DNA of 64,000 nucleotides from Martinezella rhizogenes (GCF_007002745.1 NZ_SGNY01000002.1:845853-909852); one strand, 5' to 3'. Positions 35,801 through 45,780 are shown, counted from the first letter of the stretch. Translations and numbers: made by a program. The notes: generated from the sequence alone by a model not told the origin.

Positions 35801-38800
35801 ATGACTAATACTGGCTTCCATCGAAATTGCTCTTTAACTGCCATGGTTATTTTTACAGTTGCAGGCACGACAAGTGTCAGCTTTGCCGATGGCGAATGCG
35901 GACCAGCAGTTGGGGGCGTCGTAACCTGTAACGACACGTCGCTAAATCCCTACCCTAACGGTATCACTTATGTCCTAAACGCGGCAAACTGGATAAGGCT
36001 AGAGCGGGGCGTCACCGTTGACAGGATTGATGGGGACGGAAACAGAGGAGTAACACTGCGGCTTTTGAACTCCCCCTCAACAGTTGACTTGGACTACGGG
36101 ACGTCGATTAGCACATCCGGCCTAAACTCTGACGCGGTCTTTGTAGATAGTGACAGCGATATCTCGATAATTTCGGCCGCTGATATTAACGTGCAGATCC
36201 CCTCGTCAGATACAGGTTCCGCAGCAGGACTTTCCGGGTCGATCAGAAGCGGGGCTGGTCATGCCAATCTCGACATATTTCAGCGGGAAAACAGCACCAT
36301 AACCGCCACGGGACATATGGGGCGCGGGGTCTATGGTGAGCATTGGGGTAGCGGCGACGCACTGGCAATCACAAAGGGCACCATTACAACTCAGGGAGAA
36401 AATGGGCAGGGTATTTTTCTTCGCATTCTCGGTTCGGCCAATCCTGGACAGGCTCACATCATCGCCACTGAAGGTGCGACTATTCAAACGAGCGGCTTTG
36501 CCGCAGACGCTCTACTTGCAAGTAACGAAGCTCTCGGATCGGCGACGATCGAATCGGGCGCATTCGTTACCACGAGCGGCGCTTACGCTTATGGTGCCAT
36601 TTCCAAAATCGATGACGCAGCCAATTCCCAAGACGCCACTGTTACTATTAACAAGGGTGGACGCATTACGACCCAAGGCGATGCATCACACGCGATCGTA
36701 ACTCGAACGCCAGGGACAGGCGCGGCAATTGTTCGTCTCGCCCCAGAGACAGCCATAACGACTGCGGGTTCACTGGCCAATGGTATAAAAAGCTCAAGTG
36801 GTGGTGACGTCGTTATGATCCAGGATGGAAAATCCACGGTCCATGTGACCGGGGATCAATCTTTCGGGGTAGATTTAACGGCGGAAAACAAGTCCGAAGG
36901 CCGCTTTGATGGCGAAATTCGTTCTTCAGGGCAATTCGGTATCGGCATTTCCTCCTACTCCTCGACCTCCACCTCAACTGTTGTCGTGGGGAGGGAGGCG
37001 ACGGTGAGCGGCGGATGGCAGCCAGGCTTGACCGAGATAGGCACAACCTCGGAAAGACCCGCTTCCGGAATTTTAATTGGCTCCGCGACGTTGAGCAAAC
37101 TTGTTAACACCGGTCGAATTGAAGCTGGCTCCGACCGTGCCGTCGTTGACGTGGGGCGATTCCATCCAGCAAACGGGCATTTGGATGTTGTCAATCAAGG
37201 CAGCCTGACCGGGTTTGTTGTGTACGCCGGCGTCGACGGCAATCAGTTTATCAATGGTGAGAACGGTGTTTTCAGCATTCGGCACTTCGCCGACACTGAT
37301 GTCGATGGTTTGCGTGATACAAAGCGGGTCTCTGTGTCCGATTTTGGCTCCAACACCAGCATCTTCCACAATCAGGTCGGTGCGACCGTCCATTTGAGCT
37401 CGGTAACGGGGGAAACAAATGTCGACGCAGGCAACTATTATCAACCTAAATCAGCCACGAGCCCATTGGATCCCAATATCTACTCGTTGAATAGACCTGG
37501 CGTGGTTCAAGGTCAGCTCGTCAATTTAGGCACTTTTCAAAATTCGGGCTCGATCGATCTGACAGGACCAACAACAGGCAATACGCTCCTCATCACCGGC
37601 AATGCCACCGCCGATTCAGGCGCGGGCAATGGTGTTTTCCTCAGTGATGGCGGTCACCTCGTACTAAACGCGGTGGCAAATGGCGGTGGCGCATCGAGAG
37701 AGCCGGCGGAATCATACGCTGACGTTCTCGTCGTGGACAGCACGCGCGTTGCAAGCGGTCCGACCAAGATTAGGATTGCCCGACGCGAAAGCAACGGCTC
37801 ATCAGAAGATGGAAACGGCATTCTCCTCGTCGAAGTACGCAACAAAGACGCTTCCGGCGCAAACGTTTTCTCGCTCGTTGGTGATTCCCGGGTCGGTGAA
37901 TCGGAGTCGATCGTACTGGGAGCTTACTCCTACGGCCTCTATCACAATGGCGTTGGGAGTGATGCAGCCGACGGTAACTGGTACCTCCGAAAGGCATCTC
38001 TGGCGCCAACGGTCCCCGTTTACGAAAGCTACCCGCAGGTTCTTCTCGAAATGGCACAGCTTCCAGATCTGTCAAACAGCGGCCGGAATCGTCTTTGGAT
38101 AAATCCTCTAGAACAACATGAAACAACTGGGCGTGGCGGAAATCTCGCCGGAATTGACAGATGTTACGCACCGGAGGATGTCGAATTCGGCGCTACCGAT
38201 GGGACCCACTGTACCGCTAGAAGTGGCTTTTGGGTTCATCTTGAGGGTGGACGCGGGCGACATGCTTTGGCTAGTTCCGCAAGCGAAGCGGACTATAAGT
38301 ATGAGTCTTCCACATTTCAGGTCGGCGTCGATGGCATCTTGCTTGAGGGAAAACATGGAACGCTAATGGCGGAGCGAACCTCCGGCGCGATCAAAGTTCT
38401 GCAACGATTGGTGCGTTCGGAAGCAGAGGCAGTATCGCGAGCGAAGGTTATGGTGCAGGCGCAGCACTGACATGGTATGGATCCGGCGGATTCTACCTGG
38501 ATGGACGGGCGCAGGCAACTTGGCTTAAAAGTGATTTGGCGTCCGATACGTTGGGGCAATCGCTCACAAGTGACAATAACAGCTTTGGCGCCGCAATAGG
38601 TCTGGAAGCTGGGCAACGCATAAAGATTGGCAACAACTGGACGCTGGTCCCACAGGCGCAGCTAGTTTACACCAGCGTTAAAGTCGATGAGTTTGCGGAT
38701 CCATTCGGAGCCGCCGTTGTGTTTTCTGACGGTGAAAGTCTTCGTGGTCGGCTCGGGGCTGCGGTTGAATATTCTAGCGTCTGGAAAGAGGCAGATGGAA

Positions 38801-39057
38801 CGGTCTCCCATTTGGATTTTTTCGGCGCCACGAACGTCCGCAACGAGTTTTTTCAGGGAACACGGGTCACCATATCCGGAACAGATACCGTTGCACGGCA
38901 GGAACGACTCTGGGGCGGGATCGAACTGGGCGCAACCTACGCTTGGAATGATGACCGATATGCGATCTATGGCAAAGCTTCACTCGACTCCGGTTTAGCG
39001 AAGTTGGGGGAAAGCTATAGCCTTTCCGGGATGGTCGGTTTCAAAGCCAGCTGGTGA
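35801..39057 (+). pseudogene. Autotransporter adhesin-like protein, broken by a frameshift
   Basis: The ATG at 35801 follows a GCAGGTGA ribosome site. A signal peptide (MTNTGFHRNCSLTAMVIFTV...ADG) leads into a long beta-helix-like passenger rich in G, T, N and D (residues about 30-730), then an autotransporter barrel. The frame runs off at a stop at 38470. From about 38365 the barrel continues in the next frame: NGGANLRRDQ, then GYGAGAALTWYGSGGFYLDG, ending MVGFKASW with a terminal aromatic. One base missing near 38361-38370 explains the shift; restoring it gives about 1085 aa. Without it the barrel is lost and secretion should fail. A sequencing error is the alternative. Codon use and GC are lower than in surrounding operons. 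Confidence 0.8.
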
Positions 39058-39440
39058 GCCCTTACAAAATAAGCCTTTCTGACGGAGCGGGACCTCTCTG
39101 GACTAACTTCGTCAACATGCGCAGGGATGCGCACGGCCTACGGGCCGTGCCCGTTCGGTACACCTCTCAGGATACATATCCAAGTCTGCGGTCACTCGCC
39201 GACTTGGCGGATAAGTGCTATCTTTTGGCGCGCCGAACTATTTCTCGACATGCAAAGTGCACTTGAAAAAGGGCTCTCGGCTGACTTGCGAGCTTGCGCG
39301 ACCGACACGATTGAAAGCAGGGCCGTTCATCGGTCCTGTTGAAAAAACCGGCTGATCGCGGAAAGAGCGCTGACGATTTTCAGTGAGTCTGGTCGACAGA
39401 CTCGGTGATTTCAGTGCGCGCGAGAACAAATCTCAGACGT
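39058..39440. other. Gap between autotransporter and GGDEF/EAL genes
   Basis: 383 bases between convergent genes, with no supported gene. It contains a strong hairpin at 39131-39150 (next entry). The rest shows short, unconvincing frames only. Confidence 0.5.
39131..39150. terminator. Hairpin between convergent autotransporter and GGDEF/EAL genes
   Basis: GCACGGCC-TACG-GGCCGTGC, a perfect 8-base GC-rich stem with a 4-base loop, 74 bases after the autotransporter stop. No T-run follows, so its role as a terminator is tentative. Confidence 0.45.
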
Positions 39441-41294
39441 TTATTTATGACCGGGCGATTCAATCAGTGCACCCGCGGCTGTGCGATTGACAGCCTTGGA
39501 ATAAAGAAATCCTTGGCCAAGTTCACATCCCATTGCAACTAGCTGTTCAGCCTGTGAGGAAGTTTCGATGCCCTCAGCAACAACACCGATGCCGAGATTC
39601 TTGGCAATTGCCACCAGTCCTTCAATAATGAAAGTAGCCGAATCCCCAGGCACCATGCGATGCACGAATGACTTGTCGATCTTGATAATATCGACGGGAA
39701 CGGTCAGGAGATGCGTCAAGGACGCGAAGCCCGTACCGAAATCATCGAGAGCGACCCGCATGCCTTTCGTTCTCAGTCCTTTGATTTCTTCCGCGATAGC
39801 ATAGTCGCGTTGGCTAAGATAAACGGACTCGGTGACTTCCAGAACAATGTGTTTTAGTGGGACGCCAGCATTTGCGAACACTGTACATAATCTTTGCTCC
39901 AAATTGCCGTTCTGAAAATCGGCAGCTGACAGATTAATCCCTACGTGTTGAAAAGGCAGGCCTCTGTCGAGCCAATTGCGGACATCTTGTGCAACGCGTA
40001 GGAGCATCCTTTCGGTTAGTTCAGCAGCCACGTGCGCATCCTTGGTTGCTTCGTGAAAATTGGCTGCGGCTGTGATTTGACCGGAAGCCGTGGTCATACG
40101 GCAAAGCGCTTCGAATCCGACGATCTCACGTGTATCGAGACGAATGATCGGCTGGTAGTGGACGTCAATTCGATCTTCGACAAGAGCAACAGAAACATCT
40201 CGGATGTCTCTGGTACGACGAGTGAGCGCAGTCCCGAGATCGGGATGAAATTCAACATATTGTCCGCGGCTACGCTCCTTTGCGTGATAAAGCGCAATGT
40301 CCGCATTTTGACGCAATTGGGAAAGGTCTGATTCATGCTCCCTGTAGGCGCCCCCGAGCGTCACCGCCGGAAAGATGACATGTCCACCGCACTCTGCCGG
40401 CGGCTTGATAGCCACGAGAATTTTGTGGGCCTTAGCTGCGAGATCAATAGGGGCTTCACCGGAGATGACGATGGCAAACTCATCTCCGCCCAGTCTGAAT
40501 GTATTTTCGGCTGTCATGATCGCTGATATGCGACTTCCAACAAGCTGGATAAGGGCATCTCCTGCCGCATGACCGAACGTATCGTTGACCAATTTCAAAT
40601 TGTCGATATCTGCAAGCAGGATACCGGAAATGCGGTTCTCCTGCATGGATTTCTCTTTTAGAAATTCATTGAACCGTGCGCGATTGGGAAGGCCTGTCAA
40701 GGAATCAGTGTATGCCAGTCTCTGGCGTTCCAAAACTCGTTCGTGCCGCTCTATTGCGATCAAGCATAGATGGACACTTGCATTTGCCGCCTCTTGTTCG
40801 AGATCGGTTGGATCGCGGTTTTCCCAATGGTAGAATTTGACCATCGCCACGAGACGGTTGCCCGACAGAACGGGCGCCGGCCAACAGGACTTGAAGCCGA
40901 CGGGAGGAACAAAGTCCATTAAATCGATCCATGCAAGCTCTTGGTTTTCTGCTTTGGTCGAAGCTTCTTGAACAAGGGCCGAAGGTGGGAACGAAGCGAG
41001 AGGATCCTCTAAATCTCGATCAGTAATCGCTGTCAAACCGTTGATGCCCGACAAAGGGCATGTAAGATCGCACGGGGCCCCTCCTTTAACTGTGGTGATG
41101 ACACACAATATCCCGGGAACTCGGGCCTCCATTTCCAAACAGATGCGCTCAATAGTTGTTTCAAGCGACACGCCTCTGGCGATCATTTCAAGAATAATAT
41201 TCTTAAATTCAAGAAGCATTGGCCGACTTTCATGGCTTTTGTATTGGGGAATTATTGGCAGGGATCTATATTTGCCGCGAGCCTGTCCAGGCAT
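39441..41294 (-). CDS. GAF-GGDEF-EAL cyclic-di-GMP signalling protein
   Basis: About 617 aa from the ATG at 41294 (AGGA six bases upstream); MLLEFKN at 41219 is another possible start. A GAF-like sensor domain (about 30-190) is followed by a GGDEF domain with intact RLGGDEFAIV (about 275) and an EAL domain with GFEALCRM, NLSAADFQNG, DDFGTGFASL and VAEGIET. No membrane segments, so cytoplasmic. Both catalytic motifs look intact, so it could make and break cyclic-di-GMP, with the EAL part usually dominant. It lies inside the accessory segment bounded by IS6 remnants, beside the broken autotransporter, a pairing that suggests surface-attachment control. Confidence 0.9.
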   Translation of the reverse strand: MPGQARGKYRSLPIIPQYKSHESRPMLLEFKNIILEMIARGVSLETTIERICLEMEARVPGILCVITTVKGGAPCDLTCPLSGINGLTAITDRDLEDPLASFPPSALVQEASTKAENQELAWIDLMDFVPPVGFKSCWPAPVLSGNRLVAMVKFYHWENRDPTDLEQEAANASVHLCLIAIERHERVLERQRLAYTDSLTGLPNRARFNEFLKEKSMQENRISGILLADIDNLKLVNDTFGHAAGDALIQLVGSRISAIMTAENTFRLGGDEFAIVISGEAPIDLAAKAHKILVAIKPPAECGGHVIFPAVTLGGAYREHESDLSQLRQNADIALYHAKERSRGQYVEFHPDLGTALTRRTRDIRDVSVALVEDRIDVHYQPIIRLDTREIVGFEALCRMTTASGQITAAANFHEATKDAHVAAELTERMLLRVAQDVRNWLDRGLPFQHVGINLSAADFQNGNLEQRLCTVFANAGVPLKHIVLEVTESVYLSQRDYAIAEEIKGLRTKGMRVALDDFGTGFASLTHLLTVPVDIIKIDKSFVHRMVPGDSATFIIEGLVAIAKNLGIGVVAEGIETSSQAEQLVAMGCELGQGFLYSKAVNRTAAGALIESPGHK

Positions 41295-41668
41295 GGCAGT
41301 CCTGCTGCTCTGCGAGTGCAAAGTAATTCTAAACGATTTTGAGGATATTTTATTTACATCTTCTGTATCGCTGCATCTGGAGCATAATGATTATGCTGAT
41401 TAACTGATAGACGATACATATCCGTCGGGCGGAAAGATGCTGTCATATGGTGATGGAAATAAGATTTGATCCAGCGGAAATTTGGATTGATGTAGCCGGA
41501 AATAAAAAATCGTGGCGCTCAAGTGCTCGGCGGAGCAGATCGCAGGTAACGCCATTCTCGCTTAGTTTATACCGCTCTGGGCTGCGTTGAACAAAGGGAA
41601 GACTAACCTTTGATCGGTAAGCGCTACGTTGCCCGTGAGTTCCATAAGTCGTCGGTGGTTAAATCGCT
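41295..41668. other. Gap upstream of the GGDEF/EAL gene
   Basis: 374 bases, AT-rich, no supported gene. It must contain the GGDEF/EAL promoter. A short minus-strand frame here lacks recognisable features. Confidence 0.4.
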
Positions 41669-41802
41669 TCACCCTTTTTGGGGGCGTTCGACCACAACCG
41701 ACACCAACTTGAGACCGGCGCGACCCCGGCCCGTGCCATATTCATCGACGAGTGAGCTCGCATTCTGGGCGATCGCGCTGAAATGGAATTGGCCCGTTGA
41801 GT
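41669..41802 (-). pseudogene. Truncated C-terminal gene tail next to IS copy B
   Basis: A minus-strand frame ends at 41669 after about 40 codons with a protein-like composition (SAIAQNASSLVDEYG and LKLVSVVVERPQKG). Upstream it runs straight into IS copy B, so the 5' part is lost or displaced. I cannot name the family. It may be nothing more than a chance open frame. Confidence 0.3.
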
Positions 41803-42115
41803 GGCGTTGGGTGCCAGCGACGCGGTGTCGCCAGTTTCAGACTATCATTTCAGCGCCTTGCTTATCCCACAGGCTGAACGCGTCAGCCAGCGCGTGACGG
41901 TATGAAATGGCGGGTGGAGTGTAGCGACGGGGGCGGAAGATCGTGTTGATTTGATCGTGGGCCGACAGGAAGCGCTGTGCCTGAAGCGGTGGTGGCCCAG
42001 ACCGCATAGGCGACGATCTCACGCGGGAAGCGAAACCTTCAGCCGGAGTAATGCGCCAGGCATCCTCATGCCAGACCGATAATCCAAATGACCGGCTCAA
42101 ACAACTTGGCAATGC
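41803..42115 (-). mobile_element. Internally deleted IS6-family element, copy B
   Basis: Same element type as copy A but on the opposite strand. On the minus strand it begins with GGCATTGCCAAGTTG, encodes FASRVRS/VAYAVW-type N-terminal codons, then jumps to LQAQRFLSAHDQINTIFRP and SYRHALADAFSLWDKQGAEM, and ends with CCAACGCC. The left deletion point (GTCTGGGCC) is the same as in copy A, while copy B has lost about 50 bases more on the other side. It cannot encode a transposase. It marks the right edge of the inverted pair around 35.0-42.1 kb. Confidence 0.75.
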
Positions 42116-42202
42116 CGGCTCAGGTCACCATCAACATCGGTGGAGTTATTTCGTATCAATGGCTTCGCTAAATGGGTCGGTGGTTTGAACCCATTCAAGA
42201 GC

Positions 42203-42439
42203 TCAATTGGACACATTCATTGCGGCTCGCAAGGTATCGTTTATGCGTTCTTGCCAGCCCGGACCGTCCGCCTGAAAATGCGCGAGGACATCGCTGTCGA
42301 TCTTCAATGATACAAGCTCCTTGGTATTAGGAATTGCAGGCCGTTCAACGGCCGGCGCTGCGACCTTTTTTGCCGGTTTGAACAGCGCCTCGGCTGCGTC
42401 TTTCGGATTGGATGGTCGCCGGGGTGTTGCCATGGTCAT
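42203..42439 (-). CDS. BrnA-like antitoxin (orphan)
   Basis: 78 aa from the ATG at 42439, or 76 aa from the ATG two codons later, which is better spaced from the AGAGG site. The C-terminal half (VSLKIDSDVLAHFQADGPGWQERINDTLRAAM) carries the BrnA pattern with GPGWQxRIN followed by an amphipathic helix of the ribbon-helix-helix type. BrnA normally represses and neutralises a BrnT RNase encoded just upstream in the same operon. No BrnT-like frame exists in the 270 bases upstream, so it is an orphan. It may be a remnant or a stand-alone regulator. Confidence 0.7.
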   Translation of the reverse strand: MTMATPRRPSNPKDAAEALFKPAKKVAAPAVERPAIPNTKELVSLKIDSDVLAHFQADGPGWQERINDTLRAAMNVSN

Positions 42440-42584
42440 GTCCTCTTTTGTCGTGCGCTTGAACAGCGCAACCGGTCAGTTGTTGTTTCCAGGCAGCGGA
42501 AGGACCGTAATCGCTGCTGATAAACTGGTTAGCCGCCCCCGCTCTTCGGAAGAGATCGCATATCGCGAAGTGAAACTCCACTGG

Positions 42585-42616
42585 CTTCCTGCAACTGCCG
42601 AACTGGTTGCAGGAAG
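42585..42616. other. Perfect inverted repeat upstream of the BrnA-like gene
   Basis: CTTCCTGCAAC-N10-GTTGCAGGAAG, 11-base perfect arms. There is no T-run on either side. It lies 92 bases downstream of the GNAT gene stop (minus strand) and 146 bases upstream of the BrnA-like gene, so it may act as the terminator of the GNAT operon or as a protein-binding site. Confidence 0.5.
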
Positions 42617-42708
42617 CCTTAGCCGATAATAGCCTTTCGATCTCCGCCAGAAGTTAGTTGTTCTGAAAGCCCGCCGCGCCTGCGACCGCTACGCGGACTA
42701 TTTTTTCA

Positions 42709-43326
42709 TCACGCTATCCGTTTTGCCATCAGGATCGACGGTCTCCTGTCGAGTTCCACGAACCCGAATTTAGCGTAAAAGGCGGCGACCTCCTCATTTT
42801 TCTGGTTCACACCCAGATGGATGCCCGTCACTCCTGCTCTCTCCAGAGCGTCCAGTTGATGGCGCAGCAGCACCGATCCATGTCCACCGTTCTGAATCTC
42901 CGGCAGGAGGTTGATATGCAGATGAGCGGGAAAGAGGTCTGTCACCTGAGGAGGTGTTCGTGGCGCGCCTTCAATGTAGGACAGAATGTCCTCATCTTCT
43001 GCTGTTTCTGCACAGAAATCGCGAAGCTCGCTCTTCAGGTACGGCCACCATTCGACCTTCAACCATTCTTCGTAAGCGATTGTATTGGGTGCCGCGACAC
43101 AATAACCCATGACGGCTGCATCTTTCGTCAGCACAAAGGCATGGACTGCGCAGAAACGGACGTAAGGCAACGCCCAGAGCAGACCAGGAAGCCTTGGATC
43201 GGTGTAGAGATGTGAGCCATCCTGCCCGCCGTCAGAGGTGCGCAGGCAAATATCGAGAATTGCCGCCTCATCTGATGGTTGGGCGTTGCGGATGATGACG
43301 GATGATGAAAGGTCTGGCATCGTCAT
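42709..43326 (-). CDS. GNAT-family N-acetyltransferase
   Basis: 205 aa. The GNAT fold is indicated by an N-terminal IRNAQPSDEAAILDICLRT, acetyl-CoA loop region LPEIQNGGHGSVLLRHQLDAL (Q/R-x-x-G-x-G type) and the C-terminal VNQKNEEVAAFYAKFGFVE. The closest known pattern is the acetyltransferase domain associated with O-GlcNAcase-type proteins, but the acceptor is unknown. It is the last gene of the ROK / Gfo-Idh / GNAT operon and overlaps the dehydrogenase stop (ATGA). An amino sugar or polyol derivative is a reasonable but unproven substrate. Confidence 0.82.
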   Translation of the reverse strand: MTMPDLSSSVIIRNAQPSDEAAILDICLRTSDGGQDGSHLYTDPRLPGLLWALPYVRFCAVHAFVLTKDAAVMGYCVAAPNTIAYEEWLKVEWWPYLKSELRDFCAETAEDEDILSYIEGAPRTPPQVTDLFPAHLHINLLPEIQNGGHGSVLLRHQLDALERAGVTGIHLGVNQKNEEVAAFYAKFGFVELDRRPSILMAKRIA

Positions 43327-44498
43327 CCTCGCTGCCCCAACGCAGCAGTATGCTTGGTGAGAAGCGCGTCGTCGAAGCGCTGCCAGGTTTCGACCAGTTC
43401 AATGGTTCGACGTGCACGACGTGCCTCATCGATCTTGATTGCCACGAGCCCAGCCTCCAAAGCCGCGACGATACCGACGGATAGCGGTGCGCCCTCTGTC
43501 AGATGCAGGTAGATATCCGAGGCCATCTGGTCATCGGCACCATAGTGGTCGCTTTCATGCCCTTCGTAACGTCGCTCGATAAGCTTTTCGCCCGTTACGG
43601 CGGAATGAACCTCGAAGCGATTGCGGATGAAATCACCCTCGGCCATTCCTTTGCTGCCGATAACGCAGAAGCGGCGAAACTGATCGGGAACGTTGAGGTT
43701 GGTATGAAATGACATCGTCGCCCCGCCCTGATATTCGATGATCGCGGTCTGATAATCGATAATATCACCGTCGCTCTCGAACACGGTATCGCCCTGCAGC
43801 CAACCGCTCGGTTTCTTATAGAATTCCTGCTTCTGAAATTCGGAAAGGCTATCCGGCCTGTTTTCCGCAACAAACGACTTTCGTCCTCCAAAGCTAGCGA
43901 CGGCCATCGCCCGCTGCCCAACGACACTGCCATAGAGATCGATATCGTGACAGCATTTTTCCAGGATGAAAGGGCCTGCGTAGCGCGTATGCCGCCGCCA
44001 GTCGCGCATGAAGAACGCGCCGTGGTAGGGTGCGATATGCTCGGACGCCTCGATCGAGATGATCGCGCCGATGTGGCCCTCAGCCTGTGCTGCATGCAGA
44101 TCTCTGTAGAGATCAGAGTAACGCAGCACGAGGCCCACCATAACGCTATCACTGCCATATTCAGCGAGCAGCCGTGCCATCCTCATCGTCTGGTCTTCAT
44201 CGATCACCACTGGCTTTTCTGTGAAGACCCGGACGCCCGCGCGCAATCCGGCAGTGATATGATCCAGATGGAGAAAATTGGGCGAGCCGACCATGAAAAG
44301 ATCCGGCCGCGTCTGCGTCAGCATCGTCTCCACCGTCTCGAAGCGGCGCGGTTCCGGCAGACCGGAAGATAGAATGTCCGGCAGTCCCGCAGGCCGGGGA
44401 TCCATCAGCCCAACGATTTCCAGTTCGGGGCAGGCCTTGCGGAACGAGGCAATAACATTAGCAAGCCGAAACCCAAGCCCGGCAACTGCGATTTTCAT
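43323..44498 (-). CDS. Gfo/Idh/MocA-family NAD(P)-dependent oxidoreductase
   Basis: 391 aa. A Rossmann start (MKIAVAGLGFRLANVIASF), the family EKP motif (VFTEKPVVIDEDQT, Lys about 95) and a C-terminal alpha/beta domain define it. HDIDLY-type His at about 188 (CCHDIDLYG) fits the catalytic region. Enzymes of this family oxidise sugars, inositols or sugar acids. The gene lies between a ROK regulator and an acetyltransferase and opposite an ABC importer with a phosphatase, so it probably acts on the imported and dephosphorylated compound. Confidence 0.88.
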   Translation of the reverse strand: MKIAVAGLGFRLANVIASFRKACPELEIVGLMDPRPAGLPDILSSGLPEPRRFETVETMLTQTRPDLFMVGSPNFLHLDHITAGLRAGVRVFTEKPVVIDEDQTMRMARLLAEYGSDSVMVGLVLRYSDLYRDLHAAQAEGHIGAIISIEASEHIAPYHGAFFMRDWRRHTRYAGPFILEKCCHDIDLYGSVVGQRAMAVASFGGRKSFVAENRPDSLSEFQKQEFYKKPSGWLQGDTVFESDGDIIDYQTAIIEYQGGATMSFHTNLNVPDQFRRFCVIGSKGMAEGDFIRNRFEVHSAVTGEKLIERRYEGHESDHYGADDQMASDIYLHLTEGAPLSVGIVAALEAGLVAIKIDEARRARRTIELVETWQRFDDALLTKHTAALGQRG

Positions 44499-44520
44499 GT
44501 TTTAGTCCTGTCTGCGAGAG

Positions 44521-45780
44521 TTAAATAAATCGGGACGAAGTGTCATCATCCGTTGGTGCTCCGGCGACTCGATCGAAACGTCTTTCGAAATCGATGGCCT
44601 GGCTGCGTCCGCGCATGGATGAGAGGCGCCTGAAGTCCGGGCTGCCATGGGCAATCACGGGCAGCATGGCCGCGCCGATGGCGGCGGCCTCCGGTCCCAG
44701 GGCACCGGCACACAGCCGGGGAATTTCCCGGTGGCTTCGGGCGCTGACGGAGGGCAAAAGGGGGTACGCCCGGTCGATCAGGGAATTGGTGAGGATTGCA
44801 GGAAAATGCCCTCCGACCACGATGGTCTGCGGGTCCATGATGTTTTCAAGCAGCGACACCAGCAACCGCAAACGCCTAGAATTGAGATCTAGCCACCGCA
44901 TCAGAATACTGTCGCGTTGAGCGTAAAGTTTCTCTAACACGCCAGGCCGCGCAATCTCCCTGCTTTTGCAAGACAGCATCGCTGCGAGCTCGTCGATGGA
45001 AAACGGGGTCTGCCCGACCGCATCCGGGTTGGCGAGCTCCGCCGGCCATGTAAGCAGACCGATTTCTCCCGCATTGTTCCAAAATCCCTGAAGCGGCATG
45101 CTGTCATTGATGATGCCGGCACCAAGTCCGTAACCGACGAAAATATGAGCGTAATGCGTCAATCCTGTCGCACTGCCGGCCCTCAGTTCGGCAACTGCTG
45201 CGGCTGTCGCGTCATTCTCGATGATGGTGGGGAGGCCACATACATCTTCGATGGCCTCTGCCACCGGTATGCGGTTCCACGCATCCCAACCTGGCGGACC
45301 GACAGGATGTTCAAACTCCGCCTCCTGCAGTGTCGGCATGGCAATGCCGATGCCCCAGGCAGGACGGTCCACCGAGACCGAGCGCAGATGCTGCGTCAAG
45401 TCAGCGATGGCGCGGATTGTATCAGATGGATCCTCAAGCGATGCCGATGCGGTTTCGCGTCCCAGCTCCCGCCCCGCCAGATCGCAGACGATACCCACAA
45501 GTCCATCGCGATCCACATGAATGCCCAGGCAACAACCTGCTTCGGCGCGAATCCGTAACTTTTTTTGCGGCGCACCGCGCGCACCCTCCTGTTGGATTGT
45601 TTCCACCACCAGCGAGCGATCGATCAGGTCCTTGCAGATATTGGACATAGTTTGCGGCTTCAAACCCGTCACATCAACAAGGTCCCGCCGGCTGATGCCA
45701 TCGCCGGACCGGATAAGATCGAAAACGAGGCGACGATTATAACGGCCCGAATATGTGTGGTTGCTTCCCATCAGGCTCAT
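44521..45780 (-). CDS. ROK-family transcriptional regulator
   Basis: 419 aa. An N-terminal winged helix (RRLVFDLIRSGDGISRRDLVDVTGLKPQTMSNICKDL) is joined to a ROK sugar-kinase fold (GLGAGIINDS and PTIIENDATAAAVAEL). The ROK zinc motif CxCGxxGC is absent: the matching stretch NAGEIGLLTW is followed by no cysteines, so it is a regulator that has lost the zinc site. It is divergent from the AfuA-like binding protein gene. Two 21-base direct repeats in the shared promoter region are good candidate operators. NagC/XylR-like repression relieved by the imported sugar or sugar phosphate is expected. Confidence 0.9.
   Translation of the reverse strand: MSLMGSNHTYSGRYNRRLVFDLIRSGDGISRRDLVDVTGLKPQTMSNICKDLIDRSLVVETIQQEGARGAPQKKLRIRAEAGCCLGIHVDRDGLVGIVCDLAGRELGRETASASLEDPSDTIRAIADLTQHLRSVSVDRPAWGIGIAMPTLQEAEFEHPVGPPGWDAWNRIPVAEAIEDVCGLPTIIENDATAAAVAELRAGSATGLTHYAHIFVGYGLGAGIINDSMPLQGFWNNAGEIGLLTWPAELANPDAVGQTPFSIDELAAMLSCKSREIARPGVLEKLYAQRDSILMRWLDLNSRRLRLLVSLLENIMDPQTIVVGGHFPAILTNSLIDRAYPLLPSVSARSHREIPRLCAGALGPEAAAIGAAMLPVIAHGSPDFRRLSSMRGRSQAIDFERRFDRVAGAPTDDDTSSRFI

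Noticed and set aside
38355..38375. Programmed ribosomal frameshift in the autotransporter
   Set aside because: No X-XXY-YYZ slippery heptamer and no downstream structure were seen; a simple one-base loss explains the data.
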